The translations under genes and the position numbers were made by a program. From Sphingomonas sp. BT-65 (GTDB lineage: Bacteria; Pseudomonadota; Alphaproteobacteria; Sphingomonadales; Sphingomonadaceae), in NCBI RefSeq assembly GCF_026107375.2, contig NZ_JAPCIA010000001.1, positions 930,001 to 994,000 of the forward strand: a DNA stretch of 64,000 nt, read 5' to 3'. How positions within the stretch are numbered: the stretch's first letter is position 1; each line of letters begins with the position of its first letter. This document shows positions 52,064-61,584 of the stretch, piece by piece. Under the pieces are notes generated by a model that was not told the origin of the DNA, did no database searches, and saw nothing but the letters and a program-made list of their open reading frames with translations.

Positions 52064-54409
52064 ATGAAACTTCGGCGGCGCGAGCTTCTTTCCGGCGGGT
52101 TGGCCACTGCACTTGCTGATCCCGCGGCCGCGCTCGCGCAGGCAGCGCCCACCGCGGAAGCGGTCCCGAATTCACTTCTCTGGTACACCAATCCCGCCCG
52201 CACCTGGGAGGAGGCCTTGCCGCTCGGCAATGGCCAGCTCGGCGCGATGGTGTTCGGCGGGATCAAGCGCGAGCGGATCCAGCTCAACGAGGAAACCTTG
52301 TGGTCCGGCGGGCCCTATCGCGCGGTCAATCCCCGTGCGCTCGCCGCCCTGCCCCGCGTTCGCCAGCTCATCTTCGAGGGCAAGTATCGCGAGGCGGAGG
52401 CGCTCGCCGCGCGCGATCTCCAGTCGGAGCCGATGCGGCAGATGTCCTACCAAGCGCTCGGCGACCTGCTGATCGACTTACCCGGGGTCAACGAGACATC
52501 GGCTGCCGACTATCGCCGCTCGCTCGACCTCGACGGCGCTATCGCCTCGACTCGCTTCACCAGCGAGGGAAAGACGGTCACGCGCGAAGCCTTTGCCAGC
52601 CTGACCGACGGGGTGCTCGTCATCCGCCTCTTGGCGGGCGGCGCGCCGTTCGACGCGGCCGTTACACTGAACTCCGGCCAGCGCGTGAGCCTGGCAGCCG
52701 ACGGCGACACGCTCGTGATGGCCGGCCGCAACAATGAGGATCGCGGCATCGCGGGGCAGCTGCGCTTCGAGGCGCGCGTCGCGGGCCGCGCCGAGGGCGG
52801 CAAGGTGACCGTCGATGATGACGGCATCTCGGCGCAGGGCGTCCGTTCGCTGACCCTGCTGCTCGCCGCCGCGACCAGCCATCGCGGACCGAACGACGTC
52901 TCCGCCGATCCGGCCGAGCGCTCGCGTGCCTTGCTCGCCGGTGCGTTGGCGCGCAGCGACGGCAACTTGCTCGCCCGTCACCAGGCGGCGCATCGCAAGC
53001 TGTTCCGCCGCGTGTCGATCGATCTGGGCGCGAGCGGCCGCGGCGACCGGCCGACCGACCAGCGCGTGCGCCGCAATCCGGGGAACCCCGACCCCGCGCT
53101 CGCCGCGCTCTACTTCCAATATGGCCGCTATCTGCTGATCGCGAGCTCCCCGCCGGGCGCGCAGCCCGCCAACCTCCAGGGCAAGTGGAACGACAGCAAC
53201 CAGCCGCCCTGGGGCTCCAAATACACGATCAACATCAATGCCGAGATGAACTACTGGCCCGCCGACTCGGCCAACCTCTCCGAGTGCTTCGATCCGTTCG
53301 TGCGGATGATCGAGGAGCTCGCCGTCTCGGGCGCGCAGACCGCGCGGAAGATGTATGGCGCGCGGGGCTGGGTCGCCCACCACAACACCGATCTGTGGCG
53401 CAACTCGGGTCCCGCGGACCACGCCCGCACCGGCATCTGGCCGTGCGGCGGCGCATGGCTCGCCTGCCAGCTGTGGGACCATTGGGACTATCATCGCGAC
53501 GACGCCTATCTGCGCCGCATCTATCCAGTACTGCGCGACGCGGCGCTGTTCTTCGTCGACACGCTGCAGACCGAGCCCGGCACCGGGCTGCTCGTCACCA
53601 ATCCCTCCAACTCGCCCGAGAACGAGCATCCGCACGGCAGCACGCTCTGCGCCGGGCCGGCGATGGATTCCCAGATCCTGCGCGACCTGTTCGACCGCAC
53701 CTGCGACGCCGCGCGCCGGCTCGGGCGCGATGCGCAGCTCGCTGCGCAGTTCGCAGCGACCCGCCGCCAGCTTCCGCCGGACCAGATCGGCGCGGCAGGC
53801 CAGTTGCAGGAGTGGCGCGCGGACTGGGACGGTGCGGCGCCCGATCCGCATCACCGCCACGTCTCGCACCTCTATGCGCTCTACCCCGGCCAGCAGATCG
53901 ATGTGGACGCCACCCCCGCTCTCGCCGTTGCGGCGCGCCGCTCGCTCGACATTCGCGGCGATGATGCGACCGGCTGGGGCCTAGGCTGGCGGCTCAACCT
54001 CTGGGCGCGGCTGCGCGATGGCGAGCGCGCCAATGCGATCCTCACCCGCCTGCTCTCGCCCGAGCGCACCTATCCCAATCTGTTCGACGCGCACCCGCCC
54101 TTCCAGATCGACGGCAATTTCGGCGGCGCGGCGGGGATCATCGAGATGCTCGCGCAGAGTCGGGACGAGCGCATCTTGCTGTTGCCGGCACTCCCCCGCG
54201 CTTGGCCGAGCGGTGCCATCCGCGGCATCCGCCTGCGCGGCGGGATCGGCCTCGATCTCAGCTGGCGCGATGGTGCCGTCGAGACGGCGACGCTGACCGC
54301 CGCGGTCGCGACCGGACGCACCACCGTCGCCGGTAGTGCGAAGCGGGAAGTAAGGCTTCGCGCAGGCCGGCCGCTCAGGCTCACCGGACCGGCGCTGGCG
54401 ATCGCCTGA
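52064..54409 (+). CDS. GH95 alpha-L-fucosidase/alpha-L-galactosidase
   Basis: 781 residues from ATG 52064 with ACGGGAGG upstream. Tat-like signal (KLRRRELLSGGLATALA, cut near ALAQA). The N-terminal beta domain (LPLGNGQLGAMVFGG, NEETLWSGGPY) and the alpha/alpha barrel carry the GH95 active-site segments: INAEMNYW, NPSNSPENEHPHG and PPFQIDGNFGGAAGI, equivalent to the Asn pair, Glu and Asp of known GH95 enzymes. Substrates are alpha-L-fucose or alpha-L-galactose, both present in rhamnogalacturonan II and xyloglucan. Confidence 0.93.
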   Translation: MKLRRRELLSGGLATALADPAAALAQAAPTAEAVPNSLLWYTNPARTWEEALPLGNGQLGAMVFGGIKRERIQLNEETLWSGGPYRAVNPRALAALPRVRQLIFEGKYREAEALAARDLQSEPMRQMSYQALGDLLIDLPGVNETSAADYRRSLDLDGAIASTRFTSEGKTVTREAFASLTDGVLVIRLLAGGAPFDAAVTLNSGQRVSLAADGDTLVMAGRNNEDRGIAGQLRFEARVAGRAEGGKVTVDDDGISAQGVRSLTLLLAAATSHRGPNDVSADPAERSRALLAGALARSDGNLLARHQAAHRKLFRRVSIDLGASGRGDRPTDQRVRRNPGNPDPALAALYFQYGRYLLIASSPPGAQPANLQGKWNDSNQPPWGSKYTININAEMNYWPADSANLSECFDPFVRMIEELAVSGAQTARKMYGARGWVAHHNTDLWRNSGPADHARTGIWPCGGAWLACQLWDHWDYHRDDAYLRRIYPVLRDAALFFVDTLQTEPGTGLLVTNPSNSPENEHPHGSTLCAGPAMDSQILRDLFDRTCDAARRLGRDAQLAAQFAATRRQLPPDQIGAAGQLQEWRADWDGAAPDPHHRHVSHLYALYPGQQIDVDATPALAVAARRSLDIRGDDATGWGLGWRLNLWARLRDGERANAILTRLLSPERTYPNLFDAHPPFQIDGNFGGAAGIIEMLAQSRDERILLLPALPRAWPSGAIRGIRLRGGIGLDLSWRDGAVETATLTAAVATGRTTVAGSAKREVRLRAGRPLRLTGPALAIA

Positions 54410-54422
54410 GCCATCGCCGGGT

Positions 54423-54463
54423 GTCGGAGCGCGCCGCTGGATCGGGAGGAACGGCGCTCCGAC
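54423..54463. terminator. Bidirectional hairpin between convergent genes
   Basis: GTCGGAGCGC (54423-54432) pairs with GCGCTCCGAC (54454-54463); the stem can extend inward with a small bulge. It lies between the convergent GH95 and PL22-like stops. Confidence 0.55.
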
Positions 54464-54472
54464 GAGGGAAGC

Positions 54473-55768
54473 TCACATGTCCTTGCCGTCCGGCACCGGC
54501 GCGATCACCAGCGACAGCCGCTCGCCATCGGTCATCATCCCCGACTGGAGCAGGATGCGCGTGCCGTCCGGGCTGAAGCTCGGATGGGCATGATCCGGCC
54601 GCATGCGGTGCCCGGCGGTGAGCAGGGTGCGCTTCGAGGTCTTGCGGTCGATCAGATGGACGTTGCCGTCGAAATCGTCGCCCGCCGCCCAGCGGCCGTC
54701 ATAGGTGACCGCGTTATGCCAATAGCCGCCGGTGTTCGATTCATCCTGCGGGATGTTGACACTGTTGAAGTATTTGAGCTCGCTGCGGGTGACCGTGTAG
54801 CTGTCGGTCTGGCCGAGATTCTCGACGCGCCCGTCGCGCAGCGAGACCACCATCAGCCCCGATGGCTTCTGGCGCAGCTTCATCGTGTGGCCCATCAGGT
54901 TGAAGATGACGTGATCGCCGTCGGCGAACTGCTCGTGCGTCACCCAGTCGTCGGGACCCTCGACATAGATCGGGCGGTTGCCCGAGCCGTCGCCCTTGAC
55001 CAGCCACATGCGCTGGGGCGCGTCGCCGCCGGTCTCATGGCAGTACATGATCTCACCCGGCCGGATCGGATTGGCCTGGATATGGCCGATCAGCCACGGC
55101 GTCGTGAGGATCGTCCTGGTCGCGCCGCTGGCGATGTTCACCGCGCGGATGCCGCTCGGCACCTGCGGCGCGAGCGCGCCCGGCGCGCGCGGCGGCGGCT
55201 TGCGCTGGTTGAAGCTGATGTACGCGGTCTTCTCGTCGGCATCGAGGCCGAAACCGGTGGTGATCGAGCCGTCCTTGGGCATCGTCGCGACGATCCGCTC
55301 ATAGCCCTGCGCGCGCGGCGTGCCCTTATAGGCGTCGGCGAGCAGCGCCTCGAGGTCGATCTCGACCAGCTCGGCCCCGTCCTGCGCCCCGTCTGGCTGG
55401 CGCGTGTAATAGACCTTGTTCGACAGCCGCGCGACGTTGAGGCCGCCGGTGTTCACGCCGGGGCTGTCGGTGATCTGGATGATGTCACCGGTAATCTCGT
55501 TGACCACGAACGCCTGCGGACCCGAGGCGGCGCGGTTCGACGAGCGGAAGACGATGTGGTTGCCGTCCTTCGTCCATTGCCGGTGGGTGGGGTAGATCTT
55601 CGAATCGCTCGACTTGCCCGCGGTCAGCACCTTGAGCGGGCGGCCGGTGACGCGGTCGACCACGGTCTGCATTTCGGGCGCATAGCGCTTGCCGACATCG
55701 CTGGCGGCGGCGGGCACGACCCAGACAAGGGCGGCGAGCATCGCGCCGCCCAGAAGCTGCTTCATCAT
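54473..55768 (-). CDS. PL22-like oligogalacturonate lyase-type beta-propeller, exported
   Basis: 431 residues from the first of two ATGs (55768; GGGAG 6 bases upstream) with a signal peptide (GAMLAALVWVVPAAAS). A seven-bladed propeller pattern is visible (HRQWTKDGNHIVFRSSN, HPSFSPDGTRILLQSG). The metal-site segment QANPIRPGEIMYCHETGG is shared with the second PL22-like gene at 61585 and with oligogalacturonate lyases, which cleave short galacturonides to unsaturated uronates. It is 59 bp downstream of the TonB receptor and probably co-transcribed with it. Confidence 0.75.
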   Translation of the reverse strand: MMKQLLGGAMLAALVWVVPAAASDVGKRYAPEMQTVVDRVTGRPLKVLTAGKSSDSKIYPTHRQWTKDGNHIVFRSSNRAASGPQAFVVNEITGDIIQITDSPGVNTGGLNVARLSNKVYYTRQPDGAQDGAELVEIDLEALLADAYKGTPRAQGYERIVATMPKDGSITTGFGLDADEKTAYISFNQRKPPPRAPGALAPQVPSGIRAVNIASGATRTILTTPWLIGHIQANPIRPGEIMYCHETGGDAPQRMWLVKGDGSGNRPIYVEGPDDWVTHEQFADGDHVIFNLMGHTMKLRQKPSGLMVVSLRDGRVENLGQTDSYTVTRSELKYFNSVNIPQDESNTGGYWHNAVTYDGRWAAGDDFDGNVHLIDRKTSKRTLLTAGHRMRPDHAHPSFSPDGTRILLQSGMMTDGERLSLVIAPVPDGKDM

Positions 55769-55827
55769 CCTATGCTCCCTGTTCGCGGCGCCGGCCGGCA
55801 CGCGCCGGCCGGACGCCCGTCCGATGT

Positions 55828-58752
55828 TCAGAACTTGAACCGCGCGCCGACGAAGAACTGGCGGCCGGTCTTCGAATAGACCTGCTGGTCGCGGATCGTC
55901 TTGCCGTCCCAGAAGTCGGTCGCCTGGTCGGTGAGGTTCAGCATGTCGATGCTGATCCCGAAATTCGGCGTGACGTCGTAGGAGATCGAGGTGTCGAGGT
56001 TGAAGGTCGAGTAGCTGCCGGTCGCATCGGCCAGGCCCGCGCGCAGCGGCACGGTGCGCAGATACTCGCTGCGATAGGCGCCCGACAGGCGCGCCGAAAG
56101 CCCGCCGGCCTCGTAATAGAGCGTCGCGTTGAACGAATTGGGCGAGACGTTGACCAGCTGATCGGTCAGCTTCGGCCCGGCGGGATTGGAGGTCAGGAAG
56201 TAGGTGATCGCCGAATTGATGCGGGTGTAGTTGAACAGCGCGCCGAAATTCTTGAGGAACCCAGGCAGGAAGGTGAAGGGCTGCTGATAGTTGATCTCCA
56301 GGCCGCGGATCCGTCCGCCTTCGGTGGTCTGGAAGTTGGTGATGTTGATCGGCGCGTTGGGATCGGTTCCCACGGGGAAGGCGGAGATCGGGATGCCGCT
56401 GTTGGCGATCGTCGTCTGCGTGAGCAGCTGCTGCGCGAAGGTCTTGAGATCCTTCTGGAAGAACGCAACCGAGATCACGCCGCCACGCTGGAAATACCAT
56501 TCGGCGCTGACGTCGATATTGGTCGAGCGGAACGGCTCGAGGTCAGGATTGCCGACAGTCGAGGAATAGTTGGTGCCGGTCACCGTGACCGCGCCGCCCG
56601 GGCTCAAATTGCCCAGCGCCGGGCGCGAGATCGCCTTGGCCCAGGCGACGCGGAGGATCAGATCGCGGTCGATCTCGAGGCCCAGGTTCACGGCGGGCAG
56701 GAAGTCCTCATATTTGCGCCGCGCTTCGACCGCAGGCAGCGCCGCCGAGATGAAGCCGCGCGAATATTGGTCGGTGAAGGCGTAGCGCGCGCCGACATTG
56801 CCGCGCAGGCGCAGCGTGTCGCTGAGCGGCAGGTTGAAATCGAGCTGCACATACGGGCTGTGATCGGTCTCGCTAACATAGCGATTGTTGCCCAGCGCCG
56901 CGCTCGTCGCGATGCGGAAATCGCCCAGCGCGTTCACACAATTGCAATTGAAATCATAGACTTCCTCGAACGCCTCGATGTTCGGCACGATGAAGTCGAT
57001 CGTCGAGCCCTCGGGCAGGTTGAGGCCGCGGCCGAAGCCGTTGATCGGGGTGCTGAGGCTGGCGAGCGAGGTACCCGCGGGGATGTTGCCGTTGACGATC
57101 GTCGACGCGGTGCGCGAGAGGCTCACCGTCTCGAAGGTGAACTTCTTGTACGCGTATCCGATCTTGCCGGTGATCGCGTCGCTGAACTCCCAGCTCAGGT
57201 CGACCTTGGCGTTGCGGAACTGGTTGTCGACGCGCTGGCGCTGGACGCGGATGTCCGAATAGCCGTTGATGAAGCCCCAGTTCGCCGGATCCGACGCGTC
57301 GAACCCGAAATCGAGCAGCCCGCGGCGCTTGTCGGCGCGCGTGTCGTAGACGAAGCCGTCGCTGTCCAGCCGGTCGAACGAGATCAGCGTGAATTCGGGA
57401 ATCTCGAACAGCGAGCGCGACTGGCCATAGAGCAATTTGAGCTCGCCGCGTTCACCGATCTTCTGATCGAGATTGGCCGAGACCTGCCAGAAATTGGTGC
57501 GCGACCGCTCGTACGCGTTGGTCATGCGGAAATCGACGTCGTCGAATACGCCGTAGCGCAGCAGGCCGTTGGCATCGACCTCGGCCTCGCGCACCTTCAT
57601 GTTCGGGCGGCCGGTGGCCTGCGCCGCGGTGAGGCTGCCCTGGGCGGTGCCGTTGCCGCGGTTGAAGCTGATCGGATTGGTGGCGAGGTCGTTCTTCTCC
57701 TGGTCGTAACGCGAATAGGCCGCGTCGACCGTGAACAGCGTCGACTCGCTCGGCTGCCACTGGAAGGAACCGGTCAGGCCGAGCCGCTTCTGGCGGTTGA
57801 TGAAGCGGCCATATCCGGGCAGGCGCGGGATGAACACGCCCTTCTGCGCGATCTCGTTATAGGCAGCAGGCGTCGAGCCCGGCACCGCGCCCGGCGCGGG
57901 CGTGCAGTTGGGGGTGAAGGGCTGGGTGGTGACGAGCGTGTTGATCGGCGTCACCGAGCTGCCCGGCACCACCGGGCAGAAGCCGTTGAGCTGCTCCCAA
58001 TAGTCCGAAAGCGCGGTGTTCGAATAGGCCTCTTCCTCGACCGTGCGCTCGGAATAGGCGGCCGAGAACAGCACGCCGATCGTGTCGCCCGCGAAAGTAT
58101 CGCTGACCAAAGCCGCGACGCGCGGCTGCACGTGCTTGCCCATCTCGTAATAGGCGCCCTGCACCGACACGGCGCCGCGGAAGCCCTTGCGGTCGAACGG
58201 GCGCGCGGTGGTGAGATCGACGGTCGCGCCGAGCGACCCCTCGTCGACCTCGGCCGATTGCGACTTGCGCACCGTGATCGAGTTGAACAGCTCCGAGGCG
58301 AACAGGCTGAAGTCGAATCCGCGGCCGCGGTTGATCGTCGAGCCGAGCGTCGAGCCGGTGGTGGCGGAGATCGCCTCGATGCCGTTGAGGCGCACGCGCG
58401 AGAAGTCGCCGCCAAGGCCGCGCACGGTGATGTTGCGCCCCTCGCCCGCGTCGCGCTCGATCGAGATGCCCGGCACGCGCTGCAGCGACTCGGCGACGTT
58501 CGCGTCGGGGAAGTCGGCCATGTCCTGCGCGTTGATGACGTCGACGATGTCGTTCGATTCGCGCTTCGCGTTGAGCGCGCTTTCGAGCGAGCCGCGCAGG
58601 CCGGTGACGACGATTTCCTGGGCCTGATCGGCCTGCTCCGCCGGCTGCGCCTCGGTCTGCGCGAGCGCGGCGCCCGACCAGCTGACACCGGTGACAAGCG
58701 CAAAAGCGGAAACAGCTTGCGCGAAACGGGCGCCACGATTCGAAGTCTTCAT
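55828..58752 (-). CDS. TonB-dependent receptor of the pectin region
   Basis: 974 residues from ATG 58752 with GGAGAGGAGA upstream; signal peptide cut near GAALAQ. The plug has QEIVVTGLRGSLESALNAKR, NVAESLQRVPGISIERDAGE and ITVRGLGGDFSRVRLNG, the pattern of the sphingomonad/Xanthomonas carbohydrate receptor group. The barrel ends FFVGARFKF. It should import oligogalacturonides or related oligosaccharides released outside by the neighbouring enzymes. Confidence 0.93.
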   Translation of the reverse strand: MKTSNRGARFAQAVSAFALVTGVSWSGAALAQTEAQPAEQADQAQEIVVTGLRGSLESALNAKRESNDIVDVINAQDMADFPDANVAESLQRVPGISIERDAGEGRNITVRGLGGDFSRVRLNGIEAISATTGSTLGSTINRGRGFDFSLFASELFNSITVRKSQSAEVDEGSLGATVDLTTARPFDRKGFRGAVSVQGAYYEMGKHVQPRVAALVSDTFAGDTIGVLFSAAYSERTVEEEAYSNTALSDYWEQLNGFCPVVPGSSVTPINTLVTTQPFTPNCTPAPGAVPGSTPAAYNEIAQKGVFIPRLPGYGRFINRQKRLGLTGSFQWQPSESTLFTVDAAYSRYDQEKNDLATNPISFNRGNGTAQGSLTAAQATGRPNMKVREAEVDANGLLRYGVFDDVDFRMTNAYERSRTNFWQVSANLDQKIGERGELKLLYGQSRSLFEIPEFTLISFDRLDSDGFVYDTRADKRRGLLDFGFDASDPANWGFINGYSDIRVQRQRVDNQFRNAKVDLSWEFSDAITGKIGYAYKKFTFETVSLSRTASTIVNGNIPAGTSLASLSTPINGFGRGLNLPEGSTIDFIVPNIEAFEEVYDFNCNCVNALGDFRIATSAALGNNRYVSETDHSPYVQLDFNLPLSDTLRLRGNVGARYAFTDQYSRGFISAALPAVEARRKYEDFLPAVNLGLEIDRDLILRVAWAKAISRPALGNLSPGGAVTVTGTNYSSTVGNPDLEPFRSTNIDVSAEWYFQRGGVISVAFFQKDLKTFAQQLLTQTTIANSGIPISAFPVGTDPNAPINITNFQTTEGGRIRGLEINYQQPFTFLPGFLKNFGALFNYTRINSAITYFLTSNPAGPKLTDQLVNVSPNSFNATLYYEAGGLSARLSGAYRSEYLRTVPLRAGLADATGSYSTFNLDTSISYDVTPNFGISIDMLNLTDQATDFWDGKTIRDQQVYSKTGRQFFVGARFKF

Positions 58753-58908
58753 GAGTCTCCTCTCCATCACCTTGAGCGGCGCGGCCCCGAGTCTCCGAGG
58801 CGAGACTTTCTCTGCCGGTGCGCCTGCCCCCGACTCATGCACCGAAAAAGCCGGCATGTCAAAATAGTGGGGTTATGTTCCACATTCTGAGATTATACGA
58901 TAAATCTG
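58753..58908. promoter_or_regulatory. Promoter region upstream of the TonB receptor
   Basis: 156 bp between the GH28 stop and the receptor start. It contains AGATTATACGATAAATCTGT near 58890-58909, then CAGGCAGG. The AT-rich box resembles those before the GH2/GH95 pair and the PL22-like gene. It lies close to the GH28 stop, which would suit an operator for the receptor gene. Confidence 0.4.
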
Positions 58909-60324
58909 TCAGGCAGGAGGCATGGCTCCGTCAATCCGTATCGCCTCCATTCCGGCATGTGCCGCTTGACCGACGAAGCGCTCGCGGATCAGCCCCGGTG
59001 CGTCCTCGGCATGGAGCGCATGGGTGAAATAGTCGGGCGCGTTGGCGCCCCAGCGGATCGTGCAATCGCGCAGCGTCACGCGTTCGGCACGGCGGATGCT
59101 GATGCCGGGGGTTGGGTGTTTCTCTATTTCGACGGCGACCTTGGTCGGGCGGTTGTCGAACACGCCGCCGGGATATCTGGTCCAGCGCTCGAAGGTCACG
59201 TCCACCTTCTCGAGGGCGATGTCGCTGACGTGGCCGCGGGCGTGGCCGTCGATGCGAATACTGTTCTCGGCGCGGCCGCGGACATTCTCGACCATCACAT
59301 TGTAGATGCGGCCGAGCCTGGTCTCGGGCGTGCGCCGGATCGCAGTGAATGAGATCGCCTCGCCGCGCCCCCACCATGGCGCCGAGAAATAGCGCGCGGT
59401 GAAGCGGATGTCGCGGAACAGGATGTTGAAGACATTGCCCTGGTCGCGCAGCTGGATGGTGAGGCCGCGGCAGCCCTGCTTGATCTCGCAGCGCTCGAAC
59501 AGGATGTCGTGGATATCCTGCGTCGTCTCGGTGCCGATCTTGAGGCCCGAATCCTGCGTCTCCAGCACGCAATCATGCACCCAGATGTTTCGCGACGGAC
59601 CATATTGCGGGAAGCGCGCGGTGGTCTTGATCACGATCGCATCGTCGCCGCAGACGATGCGGCAGTCGCGGATCTCGACCTCCTGGCAGTGATCGGGATC
59701 GATGCCGTCGCAATTGGGCACGTCCATCTGGTTGAGGATCGTCACATGATCGACCAGCACGCGCCGGCAGCCGACGAGGTGAACGGTCCAGCTCGGCGCC
59801 TGGCGCAGCGTCAGGTCGCGGATGCGCAGGTTGGCGCAATTCTCCAGCACGACGAGGCGCGGGCGGAAGCTCTTGGGCACCCACCATTCGCCCTCGGCAT
59901 CATAGCTTTCCATGAACTCGGGGCTGCGCCCGTCGATCGTGCCGGTGCCGCTTATCGTGAGGTTGTCGGCACCGTTGGCGTGGAGCACGCCCGCGAGCGG
60001 ATCGAGATAGTCTTCGGCACGCACGCTCACCAGCAGAAGCGCATCGCCCTGAAGGTGGAAGTCGATCCCGCCCCTGAGCGTGAGCGGACCGGTGAGATAC
60101 TTCTTCCCTGCCCGCAGCAGGACGCGCGCGCCCTGTCCCGCCGCCGCCGCGGCATCGATCGCGCGCTGGATCGCAGCGGTGTCCGGGGTTACGCCGTCGC
60201 CTTTCGCGCCATGATCGTGGACGTCGAATGTTTGGGCAGGCTCCGCCGCACGAGCGGGAAGGCCCAGCAGCGAGCTTGTCGCGGCTGCCGCGATCAGCGC
60301 GCGACGGGTGAGCATATCGGTCAT
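58909..60324 (-). CDS. GH28 polygalacturonase-type pectinase
   Basis: 471 residues, starting at 60324 where ATG overlaps the upstream stop; MLTRRALIAAAATSSLLG is a Tat-like signal. After FDVHDHGAKGDGVTPDTAAI, the right-handed helix carries the GH28 aspartates in NCDGIDPD and CGDDAIVIK. The usual GHG histidine segment is replaced by DSGLKIGTET, so the histidine of classical polygalacturonases is absent. It is likely an exo-acting or side-chain specific member. Confidence 0.88.
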   Translation of the reverse strand: MTDMLTRRALIAAAATSSLLGLPARAAEPAQTFDVHDHGAKGDGVTPDTAAIQRAIDAAAAAGQGARVLLRAGKKYLTGPLTLRGGIDFHLQGDALLLVSVRAEDYLDPLAGVLHANGADNLTISGTGTIDGRSPEFMESYDAEGEWWVPKSFRPRLVVLENCANLRIRDLTLRQAPSWTVHLVGCRRVLVDHVTILNQMDVPNCDGIDPDHCQEVEIRDCRIVCGDDAIVIKTTARFPQYGPSRNIWVHDCVLETQDSGLKIGTETTQDIHDILFERCEIKQGCRGLTIQLRDQGNVFNILFRDIRFTARYFSAPWWGRGEAISFTAIRRTPETRLGRIYNVMVENVRGRAENSIRIDGHARGHVSDIALEKVDVTFERWTRYPGGVFDNRPTKVAVEIEKHPTPGISIRRAERVTLRDCTIRWGANAPDYFTHALHAEDAPGLIRERFVGQAAHAGMEAIRIDGAMPPA

Positions 60325-61406
60325 TTCGGCGGATCCCCCGTGAATGAGACGTCCCAGACCTTCTGGAGCCGGGCGCTGCCCTTCGGCCCCGCGGCCTCCA
60401 GCGTCACCACGAACTTGCCCGGCGTCGCATAGCGATGAACGGGATGCTGCTCGGTCGAGGTGGCGCCGTCGCCAAAGTCCCATTTCCAGCGCGTCGCGCC
60501 CGTAGACTCGTCGCGAAAGGCGACGGTGCGGCGATCGCGGTCGAGGATGCGGAACGACCATATCGCGGCGATCTGCGGGGATTCGAGCGGCATCAGCCGA
60601 AAGGGACAAAGCTGCGAGGCCTGGCCGTACATGGTGTGGTGCGGCGAGAGGTTCCAGAAACCACGCTTGCCGCCCGGCCCGTCATCGTCGATCACTGCCC
60701 AGGCCATAGCGATCAGCTTGTCCTCGGTCAGCTGGGTCTCGACCGATTTCGCGGGATCGTCAGGATCGGCATGGTCGAACGGCGTGATCCAGAATTCCAT
60801 GACCAGCTTGCCGCCCTCGCCATGCTTGAAGCCATAGCGATAGGCGACGTTCGACCAGGGCAGCCGCTTGATCCACTGCGCCTGCGGCCCCCAGGCCATC
60901 GCCCAGTCCTTGTCCCCCGCGGGGGTGAAGATGTGGTAGTTCTGGGCATGGATGTTCTGGAACGCGAACCAGGCGTCGTGCGGCGAGAGCGACCGGCCGA
61001 GCTCGGGATGGAAGCGCGCGATCAACGGGCCGCCGGAACGGTCGCCATCCACCACCAGCTCGAAGATGTCGTTGGTGAGGCCGGGCCTGGCGAAGCTCCA
61101 GTAATCGTCCTGCGCCTCGTAGAGGAAATAGAGGCGGTTGAGCCCCTTCACCCAGCCGACGCGGACATTGACCTGAAGGCTCTTCGGATCGGGCCGGCGG
61201 CCGGAGCCGTCATCGGCGGCAATCGCATCCGTGCCGATCGCATAGCCGGAGCCGACCATCGCCCAATCGCCCGCGTCCCCGTCGATGCGCGGGATCGCAT
61301 CGGCGGGGAACTGGAAGACGCGGAAGGCTGATCCCTGCCCGCCCGGCGCAGGCGGTGGCGCGGCGGCGCAGGCCGCGAGCGCGGTCAGGGCAGCGAACGC
61401 GGGCAT
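60321..61406 (-). CDS. Lipoprotein with carbohydrate-binding and PKD domains
   Basis: 361 residues with a lipoprotein signal (ALTALAACAAAPP). Residues 35-260 form a CBM9-like sandwich (IPRIDGDAGDWAMVGSGYAI, FELVVDGDRSGGPLIARFHP). The C-terminal 90 residues are a PKD domain (TRWKWDFGDGATSTEQHPVH). A surface or periplasmic glycan-binding role is likely. The stop overlaps the GH28 start, so the two are translated together. Confidence 0.8.
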   Translation of the reverse strand: MPAFAALTALAACAAAPPPAPGGQGSAFRVFQFPADAIPRIDGDAGDWAMVGSGYAIGTDAIAADDGSGRRPDPKSLQVNVRVGWVKGLNRLYFLYEAQDDYWSFARPGLTNDIFELVVDGDRSGGPLIARFHPELGRSLSPHDAWFAFQNIHAQNYHIFTPAGDKDWAMAWGPQAQWIKRLPWSNVAYRYGFKHGEGGKLVMEFWITPFDHADPDDPAKSVETQLTEDKLIAMAWAVIDDDGPGGKRGFWNLSPHHTMYGQASQLCPFRLMPLESPQIAAIWSFRILDRDRRTVAFRDESTGATRWKWDFGDGATSTEQHPVHRYATPGKFVVTLEAAGPKGSARLQKVWDVSFTGDPPK

Positions 61407-61438
61407 CAGGCGTGGGTCTCCCGCCCCATGCCCTGCCC

Positions 61439-61570
61439 GTCACCCCGGCCGAAGTGCCGGGGTCCACTTCGCCGCCCACGTCGAAACCGGGGCGGCGCGG
61501 TGCCGTCTCCGCGCCTCCGCATCGTCAGCCGGGGCGGTGCGGTGGATCCCGGCACTTCGGCCGGTATGAC
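61439..61570. repeat. Intergenic inverted repeat (sphingomonad-type)
   Basis: Two 29-bp arms (61439-61467 and 61542-61570) are inverted copies differing at three positions; both contain CCGGCCGAAGTGCCGGG. The 74-bp centre is GC-rich with further partial symmetry. It fills the gap between the PL22-like and lipoprotein genes and has the look of a miniature mobile or REP-type element. Confidence 0.75.
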
Positions 61571-61584
61571 GGTCGTGGGAGAAA

